NCBI GenBank assembly: GCA_038380435.1
Contig: JAWZYU010000011.1
Span: 75,141,501-75,205,500 of the forward strand
Direction of reading: 5' to 3'
DNA: 64,000 nt
Source of the DNA: Ryuthela nishihirai
Lineage: Eukaryota; Arthropoda; Arachnida; Araneae; Heptathelidae
Made by a program: the position numbers and the translations under genes
Shown here: positions 53,864 to 64,000 of the stretch, one piece after another
Numbering within the stretch: the first letter of the stretch is position 1
How the letters are laid out: every line of letters starts with the position of its first letter
The notes under the pieces: model-generated
The model's database searches: none
Told to the model about the DNA's origin: nothing
Seen by the model: the letters and a program-made list of their open reading frames with translations, nothing else

Positions 53864-55860
53864 AGGTTTCTAAACTCTAAACATTTCTCAAGAATCTGCC
53901 TAAGTAAAAATATCTGATCCACACATCCCCTACCACTTCTGAATCCACATTGCTCATCACGCAATTGCCTGTCAACCAGATTTTTAATTCTATTAAGCAC
54001 AATCATGGAAAGAACTTTACCTGGAACAGAGAGTAGGCTGATACCCCTATAGTTATCACAAGAACTGCGATCACCTTTTTTTGAAAATAGGGATAATAAT
54101 AACTCTGGTAAAATCTTTAGGAACCATGCCTTTATCATAAAAGTTATTCAAAATTTCAGTCATCCAAGTGGTAACTGAAACATTCCCAGCTCTAAGCATT
54201 TCCGTAATAATTTCATCCACCCCTGGGGCTTTATGAAGTTTAAGTTTAGAAATAGCCAAACTAACTTCAGATTGTGTTATAGGGCCAACATTAAAGCTAA
54301 CAATGCATCTATCATCATTGCAAACAATGGGAGTAGAATTAACCACATTGTTTAGAACATCACTGAAATGCTCAGCCCACCTAGCCATGACAGAATCCTC
54401 ACCTTCTATAACCTTACCTTGTTTATCCTTCAATCCCTGTATACCTGTTCGTTTTCTACCACACAAAACATTAACTATCTGGTACAGCTCTCTGCTGTTG
54501 TGCTGTCTAACTGCTTCCTCAGCTTTGTCAGCCAGGCCATCAAAGCCAAAGATTCTTATCAGTAGCTAACTGATCCTTTACACGTTTATTAAGTTCTTTG
54601 TAATGCTTTCTATTAGGACTAGTAGGGTACTGATTAAGGACATTCCTGCAGTTCCTTCTTTCTGAAATAAGCTCAAGTGCTTTATCACTTAAATAATTCT
54701 GCCTCTTCTGCTCCTTTTTTCCTAAAAGAGTACTGTTAGTGTCCAAAAAAGCCCATTTAAAATGATCCCATTCTTCCTCAACTTCAGTATTAAGCAAACC
54801 ATGACTGTCATAATGACTAAGTAACCTATCATGGTAAGCTTTAGCTATAACTGGGTCTTTCAGAGCTTCAGTATTAAAGGTAAAATTTTTAACCCTAGCA
54901 CAACACTTTTTAGTTTAAGTTGCAAGACACTTTTAACAAGGTAATGGTCTGATCCAATTTCAGCTCCCCTATATGCCCTGGTATTTCTATCAGAACTAGT
55001 CCATTGAGTTTACTTACCTGTAGGAGACGTTGCCCATTGCTATTGCAGCTACCAATACCAAAAGGGCCTATTACTCCTCCCCAAAGGTCAGAGTCGGTAC
55101 CAACTTTGGCATTGAACAAGGACAAGGGTAATATCTCCTTTCTTGACAGAATTCAAAATATCCTGAAGTTGTCCGTAAAACCTATCCTTCTCATCCTCAT
55201 CAGAATCCTCAGTGGGGGCATAACAGCAGATAACATTCAAGTGTTTAATGCTTGTCTGAAATTTTGCTGTAAGAAACCTTTCATAAATGCACTCATATCC
55301 TAGAAGAGCATCACTAGCATGTCTGCTGAGCAGCAGACCCACGCCTTGGTGATGCTTTCCATCCTCCCTCCCTGTAAAGAGAAATTTAAAGTTATTTTTA
55401 AGTATCTCACCTTTACCTGTCCATCTGGTCTCTTGCAAGCCTAGAATATCTAGGTTATAGCCCTGGAATTCCGGCATGAGGACATCAAGAGAATAATCTC
55501 TATGTAATGTCCTCACGTTCCACGTTCCCGCAGAGAGAAAATGATTAGTAGGACTTTTAAAGAAATTAGGTTTATTGAGATTGGTAGGGCCAACAATATC
55601 AAACAGCCCCCTGATCGCAGGCATGGGGCAAAGACCTGTTCCTCCTCCGCTAAATTCTGAAGTCACCGATGCTGGTAGGAACTTCAGGCACCACCTTTTC
55701 AAGTGGACTTTTTCAAGAGCCATATGGCCTGCCTGAGACACATTACTCCAGTTTAGGCTTGACGATGGCCAACTAGCTAAGTAAGGTTCAGGTACCTGCG
55801 ATGGCCTCTGATTAGGATTATCCACCAGCTGATATAAGGTATCCCATGCCTCTGTTCACT
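53864..55860 (-). pseudogene. RTE endonuclease and RT N-terminal part (copy D), broken
   Basis: 55088-55825 contains the N-terminus, WNVRTLHRDYSLDVL, LGLQETRWTGKG (catalytic Glu) and NVICCYAPTEDSDEDEKDRF, then shifts frame before GDFN. 54910-55125 holds FNAKVGTDSDLWGGVIGPFG, followed by the 130 bp deletion that removes the DYILIN block. 54540-54797, 54071-54466 and 53791-54138 carry the linker and RT fingers. At least four lesions. Confidence 0.87.
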
Positions 55861-56224
55861 TAGAGCTGGCAACCCAGAAGCAAACAGAAAACACAGCAGC
55901 AGACTCTCCCTCAACAGAGGCCCACCAGTGCAGCAAGTCCAGGATCCATAATCAAGCTCAAATCGATAAACAAGTCCAGTCTATTAGGTATAAATGGTCA
56001 GCACCAGGTCCCTGTGCAGTTGACCACTCCTCAGCAGGGTTGAAAAAAAAGAAAAAAGTGGCCATAGATGACGAGATCAGTAGGCCATACTGAACTGGCA
56101 GCCCTCCCCTTCCGTTCCCTTCCAAAAGAGAATATCTCTTTTGAAAGGTACTAACGGCCTGCACCACGAGAAGGCGGGGTCGGACATTAGGTGCTAGACC
56201 TGGCCGGTTCTGTGCATCATCACT

Positions 56225-56430
56225 TGTGCAGTAGTGCACACGCTCCAGTTTGCTGTGAACGGTAACTGAAGCGTGTACAGTTGCTCTACAAGAGCCAGAT
56301 ATTTTCCCTGAATTCTGTAATCACGTGACAAGAAGGTTGCAAGATCACTAATTTCTAAAAAAATCGTTGCCAGATTTTTTTGTGAATTCTGTAATCAACC
56401 GTAGTGTTCGGATACTTTTTTGAGCAACTG
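56225..56430. mobile_element. Composite MITE, right portion
   Basis: Starts in the TGCAGTAGTGCACACGCTCC hairpin, runs through TTTGCTGTGAACGGTAACTG and an eroded CTCTACAAGAGCC hairpin to a MITE right half ending GAGCAACTG, then TA at 56431-56432. Confidence 0.88.
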
Positions 56431-56431
56431 T

Positions 56432-56731
56432 ACAAGCAATAAAAACAGTAAACAAAAATACCTCCGCCAGGACGAGAAGGATTAAGTAATAATACTGCAA
56501 ATTTCCCGGAACAAATTAAGCCACAGCTTAATCACATCTGTCAAAAAAAATGAATTCCCTGAAGAAACGAAGAATGCACACATATGTCTAATCAAAAAAC
56601 CAAACAAACTAGCTCTGGACAAGAACTGATACAGGCCAATTACCCTTTCCTCAACCCTATTAAAATTGTTCGGAAATTGAAAAAAAAAATGGAAAAAATT
56701 GGTTTCTTGACAAAAATGAATTATACCCTGC
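56432..56731 (+). pseudogene. Jockey/I-like LINE reverse transcriptase remnant
   Basis: LIKKPNKLALDKN, a stop, then YRPITLSSTLLKLFGN (56,588-56,675) is the opening RT block found after the endonuclease in jockey/I-type elements. It continues the remnant ending at 52,539 on the same strand; the RTE fragment at 56,732 ends it. Confidence 0.65.
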
Positions 56732-57308
56732 TTGTCAGGTATGCCATACGACCTCACGATGAACCACAAATTATGGCGATCAATAGAGTAAAAATCCTTT
56801 TTTGAAATCTACAAAGCTAGTAATAAAAGGTTTCTGAAACTCTAAACATTTCTCAAGAATCTGCTTGAGTGAAAATACCTGATCTACACATCTCTTACTA
56901 CTTCCGATCATCACGCAATTGTCCATCAACCAGATTCTTAATTCTATTAAGCACATTCATGCAAAGAATTTTACCTGGAACAGAGAGTAGGCTGATATCC
57001 CTATAGTTGGCACAAGAACTGCGATCACCTTTTTTGAAAATAGGAAAAACAATAGCTCTGATAAAATCCTTAGGGAAAATGCTTTTATTATAAAAGATGT
57101 GCAAAATTTTATTTGTTCATGTGGTAATTGAAACATTCCAGCACTTCAGTAGTAATTTCATCTACACCTGGGGATTTATGTAGTTTAAGTTGATAAATAG
57201 CCAAAATAACTTCAGACTGTGTTACAGGCCAATATTAAAGCCAGTAATGCATCTATCATCATTACAAACAATGGGAGTAGAAAGTAGAACTAACCACATT
57301 GTTTAGAA
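56732..57308 (-). mobile_element. RTE fragment (copy E), right part interrupted by hAT element
   Basis: Contains the RT finger region in decayed form (KNLVDGQLRDD, FKKGDRSSCANYRDISLLSV). It breaks after GTTTAGAA, the target duplicated by the inserted hAT element, and resumes at 57,654. Confidence 0.88.
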
Positions 57309-57653
57309 CAGGCATGTCAAAGATACGGCCAGCGAGCCGTGAGCGGCCCCCGGGGCATTTAGATGCGGCCGCGACCTCAATCAATAATACTCGAATTTCA
57401 TCAATAGTTTTTCTATACATTGAAGACATAGGTACAGATTACAGAAAAGAAGATGAAAAGAAGCCAAGTATCTGGATCTTCGAAATAATGCGCTGTTTTT
57501 TAACCGTTATGACTTAATGTCATTTTAATTTTGATGTAAACTTTAAATTTAAATAAAATTTTTTATATAAAATTAGTGTTTAATGAATCCCGGCCCGCTG
57601 ATATACTTTGAAAGAAAAATTGGCACTTTACAAGATTGAGTTTGACACCCCTG
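57309..57653. mobile_element. Non-autonomous hAT element (345 bp), exact 8 bp duplication
   Basis: Ends CAGGCATGTCAAA and TTTGACACCCCTG are inverted repeats of a well-known hAT type. GTTTAGAA is at 57301-57308 and 57654-57661. The site is empty in the RTE copies at 38.4 and 54.3 kb, which read TTGTTTAGAATATCACTG or TTGTTTAGAACATCACTG. No coding capacity. Confidence 0.95.
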
Positions 57654-57855
57654 GTTTAGAATATCGTGAAATACTCAGCCCACCTAGCCATGACGGAATC
57701 TTCACCTTCTATAACCTTACCTTGTTTATCCTTCAATCTCTATATACCTGTACGTTTTTTTACCACAAAAAGCATTAAATATCTGGTACAGATCTCCGAT
57801 GTTGTGCTAGCTGAGATAGCGGTCAGCATTGGCTTCGGTTTTAGTAGGGTTTTCT
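57654..57855 (-). mobile_element. RTE fragment (copy E), continuation
   Basis: Continues copy E with the endonuclease-RT linker (matches the GEDSVMARWAEHF and IQGLKDKQGK coding blocks), fading near 57,850. Confidence 0.85.
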
Positions 57856-58504
57856 ATTAAAACAAAAAAAGTTGTATTCACCCGCTCCCTGGGTCTAAAG
57901 AGTCAAGTGACTGTTGCCAATGGTAACTTTGTAACCTTCACATTTCAACACCAAAATTTCAAACTTTTAACATAACTACATCGTTTGGAATATTCGATAT
58001 TTTGGAATTTTCAACCTTTTCCACCGTTAGAGGGCACGATTATAACTTTTGGGAGATTCGAAAATGTAAATCGTAATATATCATTAATACCTATCTATAA
58101 TACAAGAGAATTTCCTATTTATCTGTTTAAACAGAAAAGTTCGATATCTACAGACGGACAGACAACAAAGAGAAATTATATCTTTAAAATAAAGCCTAAA
58201 ATTTACATTTCCTTTGTTAGCCGTTTTCTAAAGTGCTTCCAATCATGAACACTGAAATCTATATTAACTATTACCCTATCCTTTTCCGGAATCCATAAGT
58301 ATCGTGCAATACCATTCAGCTTTGCACGCCAAACAATCGGAGCTAAGACAAAACATGGCTTCCAATTTTGAGATGGCCAACCTCTTCCTATATAGGGCCT
58401 CTAGTGTACACCAAACGTTTTCACTCAAGGAGAATTATGGGAAATATTTGAATTCTAGAAACCTGTAGTTACTAACTTTAAAAATTTCATGATTTTCATT
58501 GTGT
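57856..58504. other. Unassigned sequence
   Basis: No recognisable content. Confidence 0.4.
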
Positions 58505-58632
58505 TGGTAGTGAGGTTTATGGGATGCCTGAAATTTAGATATCAAGGATTGCTCGCTATAATAATACCGAGTCTAGCGTGGGAGTTGATAAAGCCTTTGG
58601 TGACTAGTTCAGCTTCACAGATGGAGTTAGAC
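58505..58632 (+). mobile_element. RTE fragment (copy F), left part
   Basis: A diverged plus-strand RT segment: TATAATAATACCGAGTC corresponds to the ALYNNTES coding block and TTGATAAAGCC to VGKAC. It is cut at AGTTAGAC by the hAT element. Confidence 0.75.
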
Positions 58633-58924
58633 CAGTGATTCCCAACCTTTTCTGGACCATCGCCCCCTTTAGAAGAGAACAAAAATTTCAACGCCCCCCT
58701 ACTCCATAATAGTTAATTTTATATGAAATATTAAAATATTGTTGCATATTATCTGTACCTAATTTATCTGCTTATTTATCTATTAAAATCATATAGCAGA
58801 AATTAATAAAACGACAACCAAATGTACAATAAAATTGTTTATTAAAATTTTAAAAATAAACACAGAATCAATAAGAAATAAAAAATAATGAGATAAACAC
58901 AAAATTAATAATAAATAAAAAAAA

Positions 58925-60660
58925 TTAATGAGATGGTTGAGGCTGATGGAGTGTTAACAATTTGTTAATGTCGGGTTCCAATTTCGTTAACATCAATCGC
59001 AGATCGCCACGTTCAGTGATGTGTAGTCTGTTCCTCTTATTTGACAGTAAATTAACTACTGCACTGAATCCACGCTCAGCCATATAGGACGAAGGAAATG
59101 CAATTAAAAACTTCTGTACTATTGCCCACAATCCAGGGTAGAGAACTGGTATTGATTTTTGAAGCCAGAACTCTTGGTATCCATGTTTGAATTTTAATTT
59201 GAGTGCTTCGTTAGTCGTGAGTTCTAAGAGTTCCTCTTCCAAATTTGATGATTCTACATTATCTGTGTTTGCGAAAGGATCTAAAACCCAACTCGGTATA
59301 TTCATGTTTAAAATATCTTGGAAACGCTCCGTAAAATCAACATGAAGAACTTCCAGGTGTTGGCAGTAAGTAAGTAAATCTTCCGGTTTTGCAGAGACTG
59401 CTGATAATGTGGGAAAGTGGTTGTATTCACCTCTACCTAGATTTCGTTTGAATACAAGAAGTTTTCCCGCAAAAGCAGCTATGACGTTTTTTGTTTTAAT
59501 TAAATTCAACGTATCACCTTGCAATTGGAAATTAACTTGATTAAATACTTTAAACAGGTCTGCCAAATAAGCGATGTCATTTTTGACGTAATCAGGTTTT
59601 CGCGCAATTTTTCGTCTCTGTCTTCAAGAAAGTCCAGTACTGAGTCAAATAGATTGAAAAAACGATTCAGACAAAGACCTTTAGAGAGCCAACGTACTTC
59701 TGTGCAGCAGCAAACGATTGTAATCTTCATCATTTTCATTACAAAGCTTACCAAATAATCGGTCATTCAATGAATTGCTTCTAATCTTATTGATTGCTTT
59801 AATAACGTAATGGAGCGACGTATGCAGACGTTCATTCAAATTTTTGGCAACCAAATGCTGACGATGAATAATACAATGTACAGCGAGTACATTTGGTACT
59901 GCTTGTTTCAAATGCGCTATGAAACCTTTATGACGCCTTGTCATTGCTGGAGCACCATCAGTAGCAGCAGACAAAATATTGCAAATAGGAATTTCTTTCT
60001 CTTGAAATAACTTTTGCATGGTATTAAATATAGATTCTCCCTTTGTATCAGATTCCAAACTTTAGCAAATAATGACTCTTCATGAATTTTTTCTTCTTTT
60101 ATAAATCGTACGAATGATAAGAGTAGAGCTTTGTTATTTGGTAGAGTTGATTCATCGAGTTGAATAGAAAATTTGCAAGTCTTTAAGTAATCACATAATG
60201 ATATTTCAACGTCTTTTGCCATTTCATCTATTCTTCTTTGCACTGAATTATTACTGAGAGGAATTTTTTGATGATATCTGACGGTGTCTTACGATGAAGA
60301 ACAGTTTTTAATATCTCTTTGACTGCCGGCAAAATTAATTCCTCGTCAATTGTGTGTGGTTTTCCTGCTTTTGCGATTAACAATGAAACGTTATATGAGG
60401 CTCGTAGTCCATCATCATCTTGTTTAGAAGACGACGCAAAAAGGTTTGGCATAGTTGGCTGTTTTAAATATTGCTTTTCCAGTTCTTGAAAATAGGATAA
60501 ATCTTTGTTCTTCTTATCAGCATGAATTTTATTTAAATGCTTTTGTAGCCTAGAAGGTTTCATAGCTTCATTTGAAAAAACTTTTCGGCAAATTAAACAC
60601 ATAGGTAATGATTGGTTTGTAGGAGAGTACGTAAATCCATATTTCAAATACTCAATACTG
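58925..60660 (-). pseudogene. hAT transposase (BED zinc finger, ZBED5/SCAND3-like), four frameshifts
   Basis: 60228-60647 is the N-terminus, with a BED-type zinc finger (MCLICRKVF, then RLQKHLNKIH; Cys2-His2 pattern within the first 45 codons). 59941-60243 holds FSIQLDESTLPNN, the first catalytic Asp. 59681-60058 holds AATDGAPAMTRRHKGF (second Asp) and VLAVHCIIHRQHLVAKNL, the CxxH-type block. 58925-59566 ends in SYMAERGFSAVVNLLSNKRN with the catalytic Glu, then RGDLRLMLTKLEP, the hAT dimerisation region. All expected domains are present in order over about 575 residues. The four frame changes (about 60,243, 60,060, 59,700, 59,565) are single-base-type lesions. Inactive here, or in part sequencing error in homopolymers. 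Confidence 0.9.
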
Positions 60661-61570
60661 TACTGCCGGCATTTCTTTTTAGAATAGCAAAGTTATTACA
60701 CATCATATGGCTTTTACCTGTATTTGATGCTTGGGAAAGAGATGTAAAACAGCTATTTTGATACATAAATAGATTTTTTTCTAAATTTTATGCAGTGAAA
60801 TTATTTTTAAGGTATAGAGGATGGCATTCTATATCACACCTTGATGAAAATAAACCATCAAATTGTCACTCTGTCTGTAAATTGTAAAGTATCTGGGATA
60901 GGAACAGATTTTCTTTTTTTTTTCGGCGCTAAAACAGCGTTCATACTGATATTTTCGTTTATAATTCAATATTTTCGAAATTCTTTGTACCAAAACTATA
61001 CTTTAGCCATAGAATCTCATTACATAATACGAGTTGATGAATATAAAGCATTATCTTGTAAATCTGACTGTAAATTGAAAACTTATTCAGACATTTTCAA
61101 ATACAAATTAACTTCTCAACAGGTTTATAGATAGTTTTAAAAATAATGTTTATAATGACTTCTATCACTTATCACTCACGACTATTTATCACGGCGAAGC
61201 ACATAAAAATAATAAAACATTCCTAGAGCTATCGCTTTTATAGATTTGATTTTGTGCACGCATTAACTTGTATGTTTGCGATGCCGGCGCACTTGCTCCG
61301 TAAACAAGTCATTTCAAGCTCCCATATTCTTGTCGAAACATGTTAATGCATGAACCGCGTGTTTGCCTACCAACTTGCAAGGACTTGTCGCCGTCAATCT
61401 ATTCTAAACTAAAACAAATTAGGTATAGGTATACCTAATGCTAATTTAAAAATGCTTATTAACGCGATAACAATAAGATAATTTACATAGCTAGATAAAA
61501 TATTTATTCATGAAAACAGGTATTTTCAAAGTATTTTAGCATATTAAAAAATAATTAAAAAAAATATTAA
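60661..61570. other. hAT internal non-coding region
   Basis: Upstream of the transposase start on the minus strand; presumably contains its promoter. No clear motif. A more GC-balanced block lies at 61,250-61,410. Confidence 0.4.
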
Positions 61571-61599
61571 ATATAATAAATTTATTATTATTATATTAT

Positions 61600-62115
61600 T
61601 ATTGCATCAAGGTTGATTTGCCTGTCAGGACGGACACACATGTCCAACATAATAAGCCTGATATAGTAGTGCATGCTAAGGTATTGAATGAGATTACAAT
61701 TATTGAAGTAGGAATAACATCTCAGGATAACCTGCAGACAGTAGAGGTTGAAAAGAAGAGGAAGTATGATCTGCTAGCTAATGAGTTGAGCCTAATTCAC
61801 AAGTCTAATGTTAATATTATATCTTATGTTCTGACGTAGGATGGTATTGTAACTACGTACCATAAAGCATACTCAAAGCGACTTGGAGTGTGAAAACATA
61901 TTGAAGCTTATATCCAATCTGTGATCTTGAAGAGAACTTTTGAGAGCATCTCAGTCGACTTCAGACGTACCAGTACGCTAGTAGGCGGTAGCAGGGAACT
62001 TACTGTCCAAGCTGCAGTTGAAAAGCTGTACATGACGGATGAGGTAGTGGATGACCAGAATCACCAGGAAGACACCACAGAATAGAAGAGATAAAAAGGT
62101 TGTCACAGAAAATTC
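61600..62115 (+). pseudogene. 3' end of an R2/R4-type LINE with restriction-like endonuclease
   Basis: Reads KPDIVVHAK, then IIEVGITSQDNLQTVEVEKK, KYDLLANELSL and IISYVLT. After a stop it continues as DGIVTTYHKAYSKRLGV and IEAYIQSVILKRTFESISVD. The PD...EV pattern is the restriction-like endonuclease site at the C-terminus of R2/R4/NeSL-type LINEs. The stop replaces Trp (TAG for TGG) in VLTWDG. The rest of the element is absent, so it is a 5'-truncated insertion inside the hAT element, opposite in strand to its transposase. Confidence 0.7.
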
Positions 62116-62260
62116 CATTAAATTAATTTATTTATTTGACCGCCCCTCTTGACTGCCTCAACGCCCCCCATTTGTCTCTGGATCCGCTACAGCCCCCATG
62201 GAAGGCTCCAGCGCCCACTGGGGGGCGGTGTCGCCCCCGTTGGGAATCTATGAGTTAGAC

Positions 62261-62345
62261 AAAGCAACACTTTGTCATCTTTATTTTTTCGTTGGGTGAT
62301 CGATTACATCATGAGAATAGCTTCTGAAGTTCTGAGGGATTAGAT
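62261..62345 (+). mobile_element. RTE fragment (copy F), right part
   Basis: Continues 58505-58632 after the hAT element. AAAGCAACACTTTGTCATC corresponds to CAAGGGTGCATTTTGTCTCC of the intact copies, and GATCGATTACATCATGAGAAT to GATTATGTTATGCGAAAT. Confidence 0.7.
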
Positions 62346-64000
62346 TGTCTAGCAACATAACCTTCTTCATGACACAACCAACCTAATACTTCAATAAGTT
62401 TCTCACCGAACACCAGTAGTTTTCACCAGAAGTATAAACAGAATTTCATATCAGGAAGCGAAAATTAATTCTTTGCATTTTGCTCGCCATACTTATTTAT
62501 TTTTAATGCAAGAGAGCTGTTTGTACAATCTGGCGTTAATGACGCAAAAACTATGAAGATATTTGGACTGGGAGTGAGATTTAATTTTCTGGAATAGTGA
62601 AGCAGCAGGAGATATCATCAGTGTTGTGGAAAATGGCGAACTCTAAAACACGATGCTCAAGAAAGAGACCACACAGACCTCAAGAAAACTCAAGAAAAAA
62701 ATCGCAGATCGACACACAGTAGCGGTGTGTGATTTATTATTGCTGAAAGTATGTCAGTGAGCTTTATTTCGGATTATTATTCATTTTATTATGATTTATT
62801 TAACATTTAACATAAAATACATAAATAGTATATAAAAATTCTGTGAAAAAGTATCTGAAATCTTGAGTAATTACACTTATCAAGGATAACATATTAGAAT
62901 GTTTAAATAGCAATTCATACATAATGTAAAACACAGCACATTACATATATATATATACGCGCACACACATACGACATATTATATAATAAATACACACACA
63001 GATACACACATACACACGAAGAAATAATATATTCTTCACTATGTATAATTCAGGTTATAATATAAAATTTATTATATATTTTGTAAGATTAAATAAAATT
63101 GATAACAATTAATCAATAAGTACCCCAAAATAAAACATTTGCAGTATCTTATACTGAACTAAAGTCACCTTCAGTCGCATTTAAATTTAATACTTTTATT
63201 TTTGCACAACATAAATAGTATCAATTTATTCAGTTGTTAACAGATAGTTGTTTAATAGTTTTTGAATGTTCTCAACCAGTTCTCATTTCTTATATTAATA
63301 TTTAATGTGTTGAAAGATTTTGGCATTATTAAAAATAATTTTTATTGAAGATTTCTTTGTTGAATTTTTCAATTTGAAATTTCAAACCTATACTTCTGGA
63401 ATTAAAATTATACTTTCTCATTGGTATTAAACTTTGATTTTGTGTAAAGAATATTAAGGAATAATATATATGTACAATTTTCTCATGTATTATGTATTAT
63501 ATCATATAATATTTTTATTCGAAGTTCAATTATTTTTAATATTTGTTATTAGTTGGCATTAGTGTGTACAACGTAATAGTTATTGATTTCGCAATTACGT
63601 TATATTAGCATATAATTAAAAAAGTATTCAATTTTTTTAGAAAATTACCATTATGTTTATTTGTTTTAAGGTGTTATCAGTGTTTTTTGAATTACTCACA
63701 GGAAATATTTAATAATAAAATAAATTCGAACGAAATTATTGATATTCCGTTCACCTATAGATGCGATGTTACACTCGTTCTAGAGGAATATCAAACTCAA
63801 ATGGTTAATGAAAATTTTAGCTCATGTACGTTCCCAGGACAGAGAGATTAATATAAGTCCCCCCCTCCCCAAAGAAATTTTAATTTTTTTTATTTGTACG
63901 AATCAGCAAGAAACATAAACTGTAAAATGAATGTGGGTTTTCCCCTGAAAAAAATTCAATCTGTAATTTTTTTTTTTACTCTTTTCTAGACGGGTGTAAA
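62346..64000. other. Unassigned AT-rich sequence
   Basis: No gene or element recognised apart from the simple repeats at 62,945-63,020. Confidence 0.45.
62945..63020. repeat. TA/CA simple repeat
   Basis: TATATATATATACGCGCACACACA followed by interrupted CACACA units to CACACGAAG. Confidence 0.9.

Larger units (their letters stand above)
52740..56222 (-). mobile_element. RTE-type non-LTR retrotransposon, with 5' leader (copy D)
   Basis: Runs from the 3' tail (ATCATCATCCTCATCATCC) to a 5' leader ending GTGCATCATCACTTG, as in copy B. It has a deletion of about 130 bp in the endonuclease near 55,003, at a CCATTGAG junction. Lies inside a MITE array that itself interrupts a jockey/I-like LINE. 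Confidence 0.92.
58633..62252 (-). mobile_element. hAT transposon, 3.6 kb, exact 8 bp duplication
   Basis: The left end CAGTGATTCCCAACC pairs with the right end GTTGGGAATCTATG (two mismatches in 15). AGTTAGAC is duplicated at 58625-58632 and 62253-62260. GCCCCC-rich subterminal repeats occur at both ends. It carries a BED-finger transposase gene on the minus strand and, on the plus strand between that gene and the right end, a LINE fragment. Confidence 0.93.

Overview
This window is AT-rich nuclear DNA from an arthropod, probably a chelicerate such as a spider. That attribution rests on the style of the repeats (tRNA-derived SINEs, RTE-type LINEs, Tc1/mariner and hAT transposons), not on a diagnostic gene. 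I found no host protein-coding gene, no rRNA, no functional tRNA and no CRISPR array. Nearly all recognisable coding sequence belongs to decayed mobile elements.

Layout. 0.6-5.5 kb: tRNA-derived SINEs and foldback MITEs. 6.0-7.7 kb: a mariner-like element with long terminal inverted repeats (TIRs) and a TA duplication. 8.9-9.8 kb: Tc1-like remnant. 10.9-12.6 kb: SINE, a patch with two TGACGTCA sites, and a tandem tRNA-like pair. 13.8-16.8 kb: a second, internally deleted mariner-like element, an inverted piece of that same element, then a 5'-truncated RTE copy that starts with a snap-back. 16.8-18.0 kb: a 0.3 kb segmental duplication. 19.5-21.4 kb: two MITEs and a mariner-like remnant. 23.0-23.9 kb: 3' end of a second type of LINE. 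25.0-26.2 kb: a near-complete Tc1-like element. 27.4-32.4 kb: five SINEs and an RTE 5' end split by a MITE. 32.7-34.2 kb: pseudogene of a multi-copy arthropod protein family. 36.7-40.3 kb: the longest RTE copy. 40.8-46.2 kb: hAT-like MITE, SINEs and large palindromic MITE complexes. 47.3-56.7 kb: remains of an old jockey/I-like LINE, split by two RTE copies and MITE arrays. 56.7-57.9 kb: RTE fragment split by a short hAT element. 58.5-62.3 kb: RTE fragment split by a 3.6 kb hAT element that itself holds the 3' end of an endonuclease-bearing LINE. 62.3-64.0 kb: AT-rich sequence with simple repeats.

The most informative content is the order of insertions. Target duplications and filled sites show which element came first. 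The most unusual structure is the foldback MITE family with TIR CAGTCGCTCAAAAAAGT and a CACGTG centre. It occurs as about 200 bp simple palindromes and as 370-465 bp composites that carry a second, GC-richer 69 bp hairpin. The six RTE copies and fragments share one coding layout (AP endonuclease, then reverse transcriptase, then a TGA/ATG-type 3' tail), but every copy here is broken.
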